The notes beneath the pieces were generated by a model. It worked only from the letters and a program-made list of their open reading frames with translations, ran no database searches and was not told where the DNA came from. Both the position numbers and the translations under genes were made by a program. Positions 8,993 through 17,753 of a stretch of 64,000 nt of DNA are shown here, in pieces (positions within the stretch are counted from its first letter, which is position 1; each line of letters opens with the position of its first letter). This stretch comes from Colwellia_A sp041890515 (GTDB lineage Bacteria > Pseudomonadota > Gammaproteobacteria > Enterobacterales > Alteromonadaceae), in NCBI GenBank assembly GCA_041890515.1, contig JASDWX010000059.1:1-64000 (forward strand), read 5' to 3'.

Positions 8993-11005
8993 TTAGAGTG
9001 ATAAGTTATTTAAGATATCGTCATCAACTAAGTTAGCTAAAGTTACTTTAAGCTTAGGCGTTCTTGCCATTTCGCGTTTTATGGCAAAATTTGCTTCAGC
9101 ATTTCGAGCCCAACTGCGTCTTGCAATACCATTGTTAACATCAAACAGCAGCATAGATTTCAGTTTACGTTCCGCATCTTCACTACCATCAAGTAACATA
9201 CCAAAACCACCGTTGACCACTTCACCCCAGCCTACGCCGCCGCCATTATGAATAGAAACCCAAGTAGCGCCACGGAAACTATCACCGATTACATTATGAA
9301 TAGCCATATCTGCAGTAAAGCGACTGCCATCATAAATATTGGACGTTTCGCGATACGGTGAATCTGTGCCACTTACATCATGGTGATCACGGCCTAATAC
9401 TACTGGACCAATTTCCCCATTGTTGATAGCGTCATTAAAGGCTTTAGCAATTTCCATGCGGCCTTGAGCATCAGCATAAAGAATACGAGCTTGTGAACCA
9501 ACAACTAACTTGTTTTGTTTCGCCTCTTCAATCCAAGTAATGTTGTCTTGCATTTGCTGCTGAATTTCTTCAGGTGACTCTTGCATGATCTTTTTAAGAA
9601 CACTTGCTGCGATGGCATCCGTTTTATCTAAATCTTCCGGTTTACCCGAAGCACATACCCAACGAAAGGGTCCAAAACCATAATCAAAACACATTGGACC
9701 TAAGATATCTTGAACGTATGATGGGTATTTGAAATCAATACCATTTTCCGCCATTACATCACCACCGGCGCGTGACGCTTCAAGTAAGAAAGCGTTACCA
9801 TAATCGAAGAAATAAGTACCTTTAGCCGTATGTTTATTGACGGCGGCTGCATGGCGTCTAAGTGTTTCTTGTACTTTTACTTTAAACGCTTCAGGCTCTT
9901 CTCGAATTAATCGATTAGATTCTTCATAACTAATGTCTACCGGGTAATAACCGCCTGACCAAGGGTTATGCAATGACGTTTGATCTGAACCCAAGTGAAT
10001 GAAAATTTCTTTTTCATAGAAACTTTCCCAAACATCAACGATATTACCTATATAGGCAATTGATACCACTTCTTCATGTGCTTGTGCTTCTTTCACACGG
10101 GCAACAAGTTCATCCATGTTATCAATTAGCTCGTCAACCCAACCTTGCTGATGACGTTTAGTGGCGGCATTTGCATTCACTTCAGCACAAACAGTAACAC
10201 AATTAGCAATATTGCCTGCTTTAGGTTGTGCACCACTCATACCACCTAAGCCAGCTGTTAGGAATACTTTTCCTTTAGATGTTTCGCCTTTGTCTAGTAC
10301 CTTACGAAACGCATTCATTACCGTAATAGTGGTGCCATGTACAATGCCTTGTGGCCCAATATACATGAAAGAACCCGCTGTCATTTGCCCGTATTGCGTT
10401 ACACCTAAAGCATTGAACTTTTCCCAATCATCAGGTTTCGAATAATTAGGGATCATCATGCCATTGGTTACAACAACACGTGGTGCTTCTGTTGAAGACG
10501 GAAATAAGCCCATAGGGTGGCCAGAATAAAGATGCAAAGTTTGGTCACTTTCCATTTCACTTAAATACTTCATCGACAACAAATATTGCGCCCAGTTTTG
10601 AAAGACTGCCCCATTGCCACCATAAGTAATTAATTCCTCAGGATGTTGTGCAACAGCAGGATCTAGATTATTTTCAACCATTAACATGATTGCTGCTGCT
10701 TGAGTACATTTAGCGGGATAGTCAGACACCGAACGTGCTTTTAAAGCGTAGCTTGGCTTGAATCTATACATATAGATACGGCCAAAATCTTTTAGCTCTT
10801 GAGCAAATTCAGTCGCTAATTCGTGATGCCATTCGTTGGGCAAGTAACGCCGCGCATGGCTTACCGCCAGCTGCTTCTCGTCAGGTAATAGTATATCTTT
10901 ACGTTTAGGTGCACGATTTGCATTTGCAGGATAAGCCTTTGCTTGAGGCAATTGGCTTGGGATCCCTTGCATGATTTCTTCTTGAAATTTCATCGTAGTT
11001 GTCAT
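8993..11005 (-). CDS. hutU: urocanate hydratase, long (eukaryote-like) form
   Basis: Second step of histidine catabolism: urocanate + water to imidazolonepropionate, in the cytoplasm with a tightly bound NAD+. The protein has 670 residues, whereas the common bacterial enzyme has about 555. The length matches the animal UROC1-type form. Conserved elements include YGGNG (about 128-132), GQMTAGSFMYIGPQGIVHGT, GLGGMSGAQPKA, CFDYGFGPFRWVC and the HNGGGVGWGE block near the C-terminus. The ATG at 11005 has AAGGG eight bases upstream. It lies 11 bases after hutH and is the last gene of hutC-hutH-hutU. Confidence 0.95.
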   Translation of the reverse strand: MTTTMKFQEEIMQGIPSQLPQAKAYPANANRAPKRKDILLPDEKQLAVSHARRYLPNEWHHELATEFAQELKDFGRIYMYRFKPSYALKARSVSDYPAKCTQAAAIMLMVENNLDPAVAQHPEELITYGGNGAVFQNWAQYLLSMKYLSEMESDQTLHLYSGHPMGLFPSSTEAPRVVVTNGMMIPNYSKPDDWEKFNALGVTQYGQMTAGSFMYIGPQGIVHGTTITVMNAFRKVLDKGETSKGKVFLTAGLGGMSGAQPKAGNIANCVTVCAEVNANAATKRHQQGWVDELIDNMDELVARVKEAQAHEEVVSIAYIGNIVDVWESFYEKEIFIHLGSDQTSLHNPWSGGYYPVDISYEESNRLIREEPEAFKVKVQETLRRHAAAVNKHTAKGTYFFDYGNAFLLEASRAGGDVMAENGIDFKYPSYVQDILGPMCFDYGFGPFRWVCASGKPEDLDKTDAIAASVLKKIMQESPEEIQQQMQDNITWIEEAKQNKLVVGSQARILYADAQGRMEIAKAFNDAINNGEIGPVVLGRDHHDVSGTDSPYRETSNIYDGSRFTADMAIHNVIGDSFRGATWVSIHNGGGVGWGEVVNGGFGMLLDGSEDAERKLKSMLLFDVNNGIARRSWARNAEANFAIKREMARTPKLKVTLANLVDDDILNNLSL

Positions 11006-11016
11006 AGGAATAGCCC

Positions 11017-12525
11017 TTATTTAACGGTAAACGCTTGTGATTGTACTAATCTGATCATGGCATCAATGTCAGGTTTTAAAAGTCTATCTTCTTCGAGTTT
11101 AGCAACCTTTGCTCTGATCACTTGGTGGTTTATCTCAATAATGTCAGAGCATTTATTAGGGCGTCTAAATTCGATAGCTTGTGCTGCATACATTAATTCG
11201 ATAGCCAATATTTTCTCTAAATTGCCTAATATTTGATTTAATTGTCTGCCCGAAATACTCCCCATAGAAACATGATCTTCCTGACCCATAGAGGTCGGTA
11301 CACTATCCGCCGATGGTGGGAAACAAAGCGATTTATTTTCTGTTACCAATGCTGCTGTTGTATATTGTGGGATCATCATGCCTGAATTTAAACCACCTGC
11401 GGAGGTCAATAATCTAGGCAAACCATGAATACCTTCTAATAAGAGGTAACAACGGCGGTCTGAAATATTGCCCAATTCTGAAGCAGCAATGGAAGCATAG
11501 TCTAGAACCATAGCTAGTGGCTGGCCATGGAAGTTACCACCTGAAATCGCTTCTTCGCTACTGATAACAATGGGGTTGTCAGTGACAGAGTTCATTTCAA
11601 TTTCAACTAACTCTTCTAAATGATAATACGCATTACGTGATGCGCCATGCACCTGTGGAATACATCTTAATGAATAAGGGTCTTGTACACGCTCACATTC
11701 TTCATGGTCAGCCATGTTTTGAGAATCTTTAAAGAAGTTTCTCATACGCCCCGCAACAACAAGGTTCCCCTTAAATGCACGCGTTTGATGTAACTCATCT
11801 CTAAAGGGAGATTCACTGCCTTGCATCCCTTCGATACTCATTGCACCCGCCATATCAGCAAGGTCTAATAAGTAACGCATTTTAGTTAAGGCGGTGATGC
11901 CATGCGATAATATAAATTGCGTACCGTTAATTAATGCCAAGCCTTCTTTTGCTTGCAGGTCCATAACGTCTAAACCATTAGCATGCAGAAGCGGTGCAGC
12001 AGGTGCTATTTCGTCGTGTTGATCCTTTTCACTTTGCCAGAATTCACCTTCACCCAAAAGTGGTAAAAATAAGTGAGACAGCGGTGCTAAATCACCTGAT
12101 GCGCCTACAGAACCTTGTTCTGGTACAACGGGAATCAAATCAAGCTTGATAAACGCTAACATACGCTCTACAACTTCCAGACGAATACCTGAAAAACCTT
12201 GACTTAATGCATGTACCTTAGTGATCAACATTAGCTTTGAAATTGCTTTTTCAATGGGCTTACCGACACCTACGGCATGGGTAATAAGCAGGTTTTTTTG
12301 TAATAAATTAGTATCTTCAGGTGATATTTGTGTATCACATAACGGACCAAATCCCGTATTGATACCATATACCGCTTTATCTGACGCTGCCATTTTCTCG
12401 ACTCTTTGGCGGCTTATGTTGATTTTATCTATAGCTTCTTGGCAAAGTTCAGCTTTAATACTGCCATCAGCAATACCATTTACAATATCAAGACTCAGGC
12501 GATCAATACCGTATTTAAATGTCAT
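11017..12525 (-). CDS. hutH: histidine ammonia-lyase
   Basis: First step of histidine degradation: L-histidine to trans-urocanate and ammonia. The 502-residue length is normal. The Ala-Ser-Gly triad that cyclises to the MIO cofactor is at residues 142-144 within GSVGASGDLAPLSHL, and the upstream tyrosine motif YGINTGFG (53-60) is intact. GNFHGQPLAM and the SMGQEDHVSMG block complete the active site. It starts 15 bases after hutC and is followed by hutU 11 bases on, so the three form one operon under HutC control. Confidence 0.97.
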   Translation of the reverse strand: MTFKYGIDRLSLDIVNGIADGSIKAELCQEAIDKINISRQRVEKMAASDKAVYGINTGFGPLCDTQISPEDTNLLQKNLLITHAVGVGKPIEKAISKLMLITKVHALSQGFSGIRLEVVERMLAFIKLDLIPVVPEQGSVGASGDLAPLSHLFLPLLGEGEFWQSEKDQHDEIAPAAPLLHANGLDVMDLQAKEGLALINGTQFILSHGITALTKMRYLLDLADMAGAMSIEGMQGSESPFRDELHQTRAFKGNLVVAGRMRNFFKDSQNMADHEECERVQDPYSLRCIPQVHGASRNAYYHLEELVEIEMNSVTDNPIVISSEEAISGGNFHGQPLAMVLDYASIAASELGNISDRRCYLLLEGIHGLPRLLTSAGGLNSGMMIPQYTTAALVTENKSLCFPPSADSVPTSMGQEDHVSMGSISGRQLNQILGNLEKILAIELMYAAQAIEFRRPNKCSDIIEINHQVIRAKVAKLEEDRLLKPDIDAMIRLVQSQAFTVK

Positions 12526-12540
12526 CTTAATGCTCCGAAA

Positions 12541-13263
12541 TTAAAAAGTTAAGTGGCTGCCTAAACGGTATTTATTACCAGGTGCCGTTAAAATAGCTAA
12601 ACTGACAACACCTTGGCTTGACCAAGTTCGTCGTTTAACTTGTAAACATGGGATTTGTGTTTCTATTGTCAGTAACTGACATATTTCTTTTTCAGCTAAA
12701 ACAGCTTCAATTTCGTGCGTTGCTTCTGTTAATGGGGCTTCGCTTGATAAATACTCATGAGGCGTAATTTTGGCAAAGTCTTGTGATAAATAATCAGGGA
12801 CTAATTTACTATTCACATAACGTTGTTCGAGTTGAATCGGTTGGTCATTTTCAAAATGAAGCACTTCAGAGTAAAATACTGATCCATTGTTAACTGCACT
12901 TACCTTCAAGTTGAGAAGAATTGCAATTTCCTCATTAACGGCAACGGATAATAATTTTAGCTGTTTGGCATGATGTTGATGACCACGGTCTTGAATTTCA
13001 TCTGCGATATTACGAATTTCTAATAATGAAGACTGTGATTTAAAGGTAGCAACAAAAGTGCCTGATCCTTGTGAACGAATAAGTAAGCCTTGTTCGGTAA
13101 GTTCTTGCAATGCACGACGAGCAGTCATTCGGCTAACAGAGAACTGTTCAGCTAATTCATTCTCAGAAGGCACTTTTGCATGTTGTTGCCATTCACCAGA
13201 TTCAATTTTTTTGCATATATGCTGCTTTATTACGGTAAACTTTGCTGTTTTTATTTGAGTCAT
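12541..13263 (-). CDS. hutC: GntR-family histidine utilisation repressor
   Basis: A 240-residue HutC/FarR-subfamily GntR regulator. The N-terminal winged helix-turn-helix (KVPSENELAEQFSVSRMTARRALQELTEQGLLIRSQGSGTFV, about residues 27-70) is followed by a UTRA effector domain (about 95-235, with LHFENDQPIQLEQRYVN). HutC proteins repress hut genes and are released by urocanate. It is first in the hutCHU operon and divergent from hutI. The two dyads in the intervening 235 bases are the likely operators, so it would also repress itself. Confidence 0.95.
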   Translation of the reverse strand: MTQIKTAKFTVIKQHICKKIESGEWQQHAKVPSENELAEQFSVSRMTARRALQELTEQGLLIRSQGSGTFVATFKSQSSLLEIRNIADEIQDRGHQHHAKQLKLLSVAVNEEIAILLNLKVSAVNNGSVFYSEVLHFENDQPIQLEQRYVNSKLVPDYLSQDFAKITPHEYLSSEAPLTEATHEIEAVLAEKEICQLLTIETQIPCLQVKRRTWSSQGVVSLAILTAPGNKYRLGSHLTF

Positions 13264-13318
13264 TTTAATTCGCTAGGCTTATTGTTCACAAGACTCTTTA
13301 GAGTCTCTAATCTATAAC

Positions 13319-13330
13319 TTGCATACACAA
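13319..13330. promoter_or_regulatory. candidate HutC operator 1
   Basis: TTGCATACACAA in the hutC-hutI intergenic region is a near match (10 of 12) to the perfect dyad 28 bases further on. It lies about 55 bases upstream of the hutC start, where it could block hutCHU transcription. HutC operators described in other bacteria are similar TTGTATA-type dyads. Confidence 0.6.
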
Positions 13331-13358
13331 TCTCATTTCTTGTTGTTAAAGTCAATAG

Positions 13359-13370
13359 TTGTATATACAA
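13359..13370. promoter_or_regulatory. candidate HutC operator 2 (perfect dyad)
   Basis: TTGTATATACAA is a perfect 12-base palindrome, 129 bases upstream of the hutI ATG and 96 upstream of hutC. With the weaker site at 13319 it gives two similarly spaced sites between divergent hut genes, the expected arrangement for coordinate repression of both transcripts by HutC. A looser TTGTGTATT follows at 13378. Confidence 0.7.
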
Positions 13371-13498
13371 GCTTGCTTGTGTATTTGCTATAAGTTAAAG
13401 TAGCGCTATAGGTAACATGACACTAAACTTATGAACGCCACCGTTTACGTTAAACTTTGGTCGTAAGCTTAGTGTTAAAATCAACTTTTGGATCGTTT

Positions 13499-14734
13499 AT
13501 GACAACTAATACCTCCGTTTGGCAAACTCTCTTCATTAACGTAAATTTAGCGACCATGACCGATGGCGCGAAAAGTTATGGCGCCATTGAAAATGGTGCT
13601 TTAGCCATAAGTGAAGGTAAAATTGCTTGGTTAGGTAAAGAATGTGATTTGCCAATGTATGAGCAAGGATCATTGAATGTTATAAATGGACTCGGCAAAT
13701 GGTTAACACCTGGTTTAGTCGATTGTCATACCCATTTAGTTTATGGCGGTAATCGTGCCAATGAATTTGAAATGCGTCTTCAAGGGAAAAGTTATCAAGA
13801 AATTGCTAATGCTGGCGGAGGGATCGTTTCAACGGTTTCTGCAACACGCAAAGCGAGTGAATCTGAATTATTAGCAAGTGCATTACCACGATTGACGGCA
13901 TTACATCATCAAGGTGTTACGACACTTGAAATAAAGTCAGGTTATGGACTTGATACGATGAATGAAATTAAAATGTTGAAGGTAGCAGGGCAGTTAGCTG
14001 AAATAATTCCTGTAACAATAAAGCGTACTTTCCTTGGTGCTCATGCTTTACCTTTAGAATATAAAGACAAGCCCAATGATTACATTGAATTAGTGTGTAA
14101 TGAAATGATCCCACTTATCGCAAAGGAGCAGTTAGCGGATGCCGTTGATGTATTTTGTGAAAGTATTGGTTTTAGTATAGAACAAACGGAGCGGGTATTT
14201 TCTGCTGCTCATACACATGAGTTACCTATAAAGGTACATGCTGAGCAGTTATCTAATTTAGGCGGTACTGCGTTAGCTGCAAAATATAACGCACTTTCCT
14301 CTGATCATATCGAATTCTTAGATGAAACCGGCGTAAAAGCCATGAAAGAGGCTGATATGACGGCAGTATTGCTACCCGGTGCTTTCTATTTTTTACGCGA
14401 AACACAACTACCACCCATGGATTTATTAAGAAGGTATGCAGTGCCGATGGCGATTGCAACTGATGCTAACCCTGGCTCATCGCCGATTAATAATATCCAA
14501 CTTATGCTCAATATGGCTTGTACGTTATTTCGATTAACACCTGCAGAAGCGTTAGCGGGTGTTACGTGTCATGGTGCAAAAGCCCTTGGATTATCAACAA
14601 GTAAAGGGCAATTATCACTTGGTTTTGACGCTGATATAGCGCTGTGGAATATTGAGAGACCCGCAGAACTTTGTTATCAATTCGGTGTTAATCCACTTAA
14701 TGGATTATTTGTTTCTGGTCAGAAAGTCATATAA
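13499..14734 (+). CDS. hutI: imidazolonepropionase
   Basis: Third step of histidine catabolism: hydrolysis of 4-imidazolone-5-propionate to N-formimino-L-glutamate, by a metal-dependent amidohydrolase. The metal motif DCHTH is at about residues 76-80 with YGGNRANEF after it. Later metal or substrate residues are in FLGAHALP, VHAEQLS, SSDHIEFL and ATDANPGSSP. The length of 411 residues is typical. An in-frame TTG lies at 13457, but the ATG at 13499 gives the standard N-terminus. It is transcribed away from hutCHU. No hutG or hutF gene is present in the window. Confidence 0.96.
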   Translation: MTTNTSVWQTLFINVNLATMTDGAKSYGAIENGALAISEGKIAWLGKECDLPMYEQGSLNVINGLGKWLTPGLVDCHTHLVYGGNRANEFEMRLQGKSYQEIANAGGGIVSTVSATRKASESELLASALPRLTALHHQGVTTLEIKSGYGLDTMNEIKMLKVAGQLAEIIPVTIKRTFLGAHALPLEYKDKPNDYIELVCNEMIPLIAKEQLADAVDVFCESIGFSIEQTERVFSAAHTHELPIKVHAEQLSNLGGTALAAKYNALSSDHIEFLDETGVKAMKEADMTAVLLPGAFYFLRETQLPPMDLLRRYAVPMAIATDANPGSSPINNIQLMLNMACTLFRLTPAEALAGVTCHGAKALGLSTSKGQLSLGFDADIALWNIERPAELCYQFGVNPLNGLFVSGQKVI

Positions 14735-14913
14735 TTCCCCTAAATAGGCTTGTGATGCAGTGAATTATTAATTTCATCATCAGTCTATTGACAAAACTCA
14801 CTATACAAAATCTGCTATATTGCTTAATCTAGGCATATATACTCCCTTACCACTTTAATATTTATCTTGAGAGGCTCGGGTATAAGTCTGTTGAAATTAC
14901 GTAAAGGTAATGT

Positions 14914-17010
14914 ATGGAATTTTTTCGTTTAGCGCGCTTGTCATTAACTGAAATTTTGGCTTCTGTCTTAGGTTTGTTTTTATTCTCCGGTAATGTGCAA
15001 GCAGCCTCTTTTTCATTCATTGAATTTAATATTGCCTTTGTCTTGGGGTTAATGTTTCCGGTGATATTAATTATTGCATTAGTTAAGCCTTTACAGAATA
15101 TTCGCCTGCGTTACCCAACCCTGATTTCTATGAGCGTTTTGTTAATGTTGTATGCGTTGGCTTATTCCAAGAGCTACCAAAGTGAACTCATACTTTCATC
15201 AGCAATGATTTTTTCATCCGTCTTATATTTTTGGTTACTAAGCACATATTCCACACCTGCTAAAAAAGTAAATTATTTGATCAACTTTATTGTGATTGCA
15301 ACAGCAATATCTTTTGTTTTTAGCTTATGGTTTCTGTCTAATATTGATGGCTATTTAGCATGGTTGGCGGCAAGTGTTATGGTGCTTTTATGTGCAGGCA
15401 CCACAGTGCTATCATCGAAAAAAATAAAAAACCCTAGTCGTATGAGATTAGCGATACAGTGGCTGATACACCTTTGCTTCGTGGTTATTATTTTTGCATG
15501 GTTAAATGCTTTCATCAGTGCAACATGGTTAGTCTCTGCAATCGTTATTTCCTATTTAGCCGCCTTAATTAATGGTTGTTGGTATTTGGTCCAAGCTGTT
15601 CGTAGAGAACTCAATGGCATTGATGAAAATAACCCTAATGTATCACCATCATATTTATTAGATCCGGCGACAAATTTACCCAGTTATCAACAAGCACTTG
15701 AAAAACTAGATACGATTATTAAGCAGAAACCGAAAAGTCGATTTGTAACCATCGTATTTAAACCGATCAATTTTCAGGCGGTTAATACGGTTTTAGGTCA
15801 CCATAACTCTGATATTCTATTATTACAGTTAGCTTATTGTTTACAGAAAAAAGTATTTGAAAACAAATTATTAGCTAACTTTTCATTTAAGGACTCTCCA
15901 ATAAAAATTGCACGATTACAAGGATTACATTTCCTGGTTGTGCTTGATTTAAGCGCTGATAATTATCCAGACCATACTAAAGTTGAGCAACTTTGCCGTG
16001 AACTTTCTGCCGCCGTACCAAGTGCGATGAGCTTTAAAAGTTTCTCTCTTAATTTTGAGTTGGCTTTTGGAGCGGCTTATATTGGAGAATATAGTCACAG
16101 TGTTAGTGAGGTAATTTCGTTTGCGGAAGACGCCTTACTTGTGTCAGAAAAAGATCAAAAAATTGTCAGTTATTTTGATCACAATAGTGCGCTCTTCACG
16201 GAAAAACAGCTACATCGTATGGAGCGATTAAAGCAGGATATTGCCGATAAAAAGCTACATTGGTATTTGTTGCCCCAAATATGCTTAACGACTAAAAAAG
16301 TATTAGGTTTTCAAATGGAGGTGCATTGGTATTGTGATGATGCCGCTCCTTTGGGATTAAATCAGTTTGTTGATATTGCCGAACACAGCGGTGACATTTA
16401 TCTGTTAACGAAACAAATGATTGTACAAGCCTGTAAATCGGTTACCCAATTTAAAAAAATAGGTTTTGAAAAGCCAGTTACCATCACCCTTGCAAGCAAA
16501 GAACTACTTGAACCAGCGCTCATTGATTATATTGTTTTGCAAGCAAATAAATATAATGTTGATACAAAGAATTTAATTGTAGAGTTTAAAGAAGCCTTAA
16601 TTTTATCTGCCAGCCAAAGGGCAAAAGCAATTATTGATCAACTTAAGTCTTTAGATATAAATGTAGCGATAGGTGATTTTTCTGGTAGTTATGAGTCATT
16701 ACGGTATTTACGAAAAGTTAGCATCCATCAAGTAAAAATAAATTGTGACCTTTTGAGTGAAAATAATAACAATGAAAATTCTGGATCAGATAAAGCTATA
16801 ATTAATGCGCTTGTAAATTTAACCCGTGCAATGAAGTTACCCCTTATTGGTACATCAATGAATAATCGTAATGTTGAACAATCATTTATTGCTATGGGAG
16901 GAGAATTTGCACAAGGCCGATACATCAGCCGTGGTGTTGTTTTTGATGAAATTGAAATTTGGAGCAAACGTTGGTTAGAGCAATACCCGCATAGTGAAAA
17001 AACTAAATAA
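14914..17010 (+). CDS. membrane protein with degenerate GGDEF and EAL domains
   Basis: A 698-residue protein: about seven N-terminal hydrophobic segments (residues 10-230), a GGDEF-like domain from about 245 (LDPATNLPSYQQAL) and an EAL-like domain from about 445. Catalysis looks lost in both. No GGDEF signature is visible. The EAL glutamate position reads EVHW (469-472), and the metal-binding DDFGTG is replaced by GDFSGS (587-592). The usual GVE motif near the end is also gone. It is probably a c-di-GMP-independent or nucleotide-sensing signalling protein rather than an enzyme. A stretch resembling a promoter precedes it, but no operon partner is evident. Confidence 0.85.
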   Translation: MEFFRLARLSLTEILASVLGLFLFSGNVQAASFSFIEFNIAFVLGLMFPVILIIALVKPLQNIRLRYPTLISMSVLLMLYALAYSKSYQSELILSSAMIFSSVLYFWLLSTYSTPAKKVNYLINFIVIATAISFVFSLWFLSNIDGYLAWLAASVMVLLCAGTTVLSSKKIKNPSRMRLAIQWLIHLCFVVIIFAWLNAFISATWLVSAIVISYLAALINGCWYLVQAVRRELNGIDENNPNVSPSYLLDPATNLPSYQQALEKLDTIIKQKPKSRFVTIVFKPINFQAVNTVLGHHNSDILLLQLAYCLQKKVFENKLLANFSFKDSPIKIARLQGLHFLVVLDLSADNYPDHTKVEQLCRELSAAVPSAMSFKSFSLNFELAFGAAYIGEYSHSVSEVISFAEDALLVSEKDQKIVSYFDHNSALFTEKQLHRMERLKQDIADKKLHWYLLPQICLTTKKVLGFQMEVHWYCDDAAPLGLNQFVDIAEHSGDIYLLTKQMIVQACKSVTQFKKIGFEKPVTITLASKELLEPALIDYIVLQANKYNVDTKNLIVEFKEALILSASQRAKAIIDQLKSLDINVAIGDFSGSYESLRYLRKVSIHQVKINCDLLSENNNNENSGSDKAIINALVNLTRAMKLPLIGTSMNNRNVEQSFIAMGGEFAQGRYISRGVVFDEIEIWSKRWLEQYPHSEKTK

Positions 17011-17081
17011 ATTATCACAGAGTAATGATTTTAGCGGCGTTTTAAGTGAATCAACGCTGTTAAGGATTAACGGGCGGGGCA

Positions 17082-17567
17082 CTATTCAATGTATAACGGC
17101 TCAGGCGACAAAATAATACCGGTATTGTCAGCATAGATATGATCTTCAGGCAAAAACGTGACACCAGCAAAATTTATTGCTAAATCACTTTCACCAATAT
17201 CTTGATCGTTAGCACCGACTGGAATCGACACGAGGCATTGTATACCTAAATCAAGAGTTTCCAATGCATCAACGTCGCGCACACTGCCATAACAAATAAT
17301 GCCTTCCCAATCATTTTTAGTTGCCTCTTCTGCTATTGATAAATCAATCAATGCTCTACGCGTTGAACCACCGCCATCAATAACGAGTACTTTTCCTTTT
17401 CCATTTTTTTCTACAATTTTTTGTATTAACCCATTACTCTCAAAGCACTTTATAGTGACAACTTGACCTCCAAAAGAGTTTCGGCCACCATAATTACAAA
17501 AAATCGGATCAACCACATCAATTAAGTCAGCATAAATATTACAAAGTTCAGAGGTATTGTATTCCAT
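17082..17567 (-). CDS. rraA: RraA-family regulator of RNase E activity
   Basis: A 161-residue RraA-fold protein. In E. coli, RraA binds RNase E and inhibits it, and related proteins are HMG/CHA aldolases. Seen here are the N-terminal NYGGRNSFGGQVVTIKCFE strand, the GGGSTRRALI phosphate-site motif, and the YGSVRDVDAL region. LPEDHIYADNTGII near the C-terminus is typical of the RraA branch. It sits alone between two GGDEF/EAL genes and is transcribed against the upstream one. Confidence 0.93.
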   Translation of the reverse strand: MEYNTSELCNIYADLIDVVDPIFCNYGGRNSFGGQVVTIKCFESNGLIQKIVEKNGKGKVLVIDGGGSTRRALIDLSIAEEATKNDWEGIICYGSVRDVDALETLDLGIQCLVSIPVGANDQDIGESDLAINFAGVTFLPEDHIYADNTGIILSPEPLYIE

Positions 17568-17753
17568 TTTTTTACCTTTAATTTATACGTTGAGACCTAG
17601 TATAACTAGATGGGGCATAGGAACAACTGTTGTGTGAAATCTATTCAGTTGTAAAATAATATTATAAAAGTAAATAATAAGAGTGACTGACTTGTATTGC
17701 TTCGAAAAAGAATATTTAATGGTTAATTATTAACGAATAGAGAATATAACATA

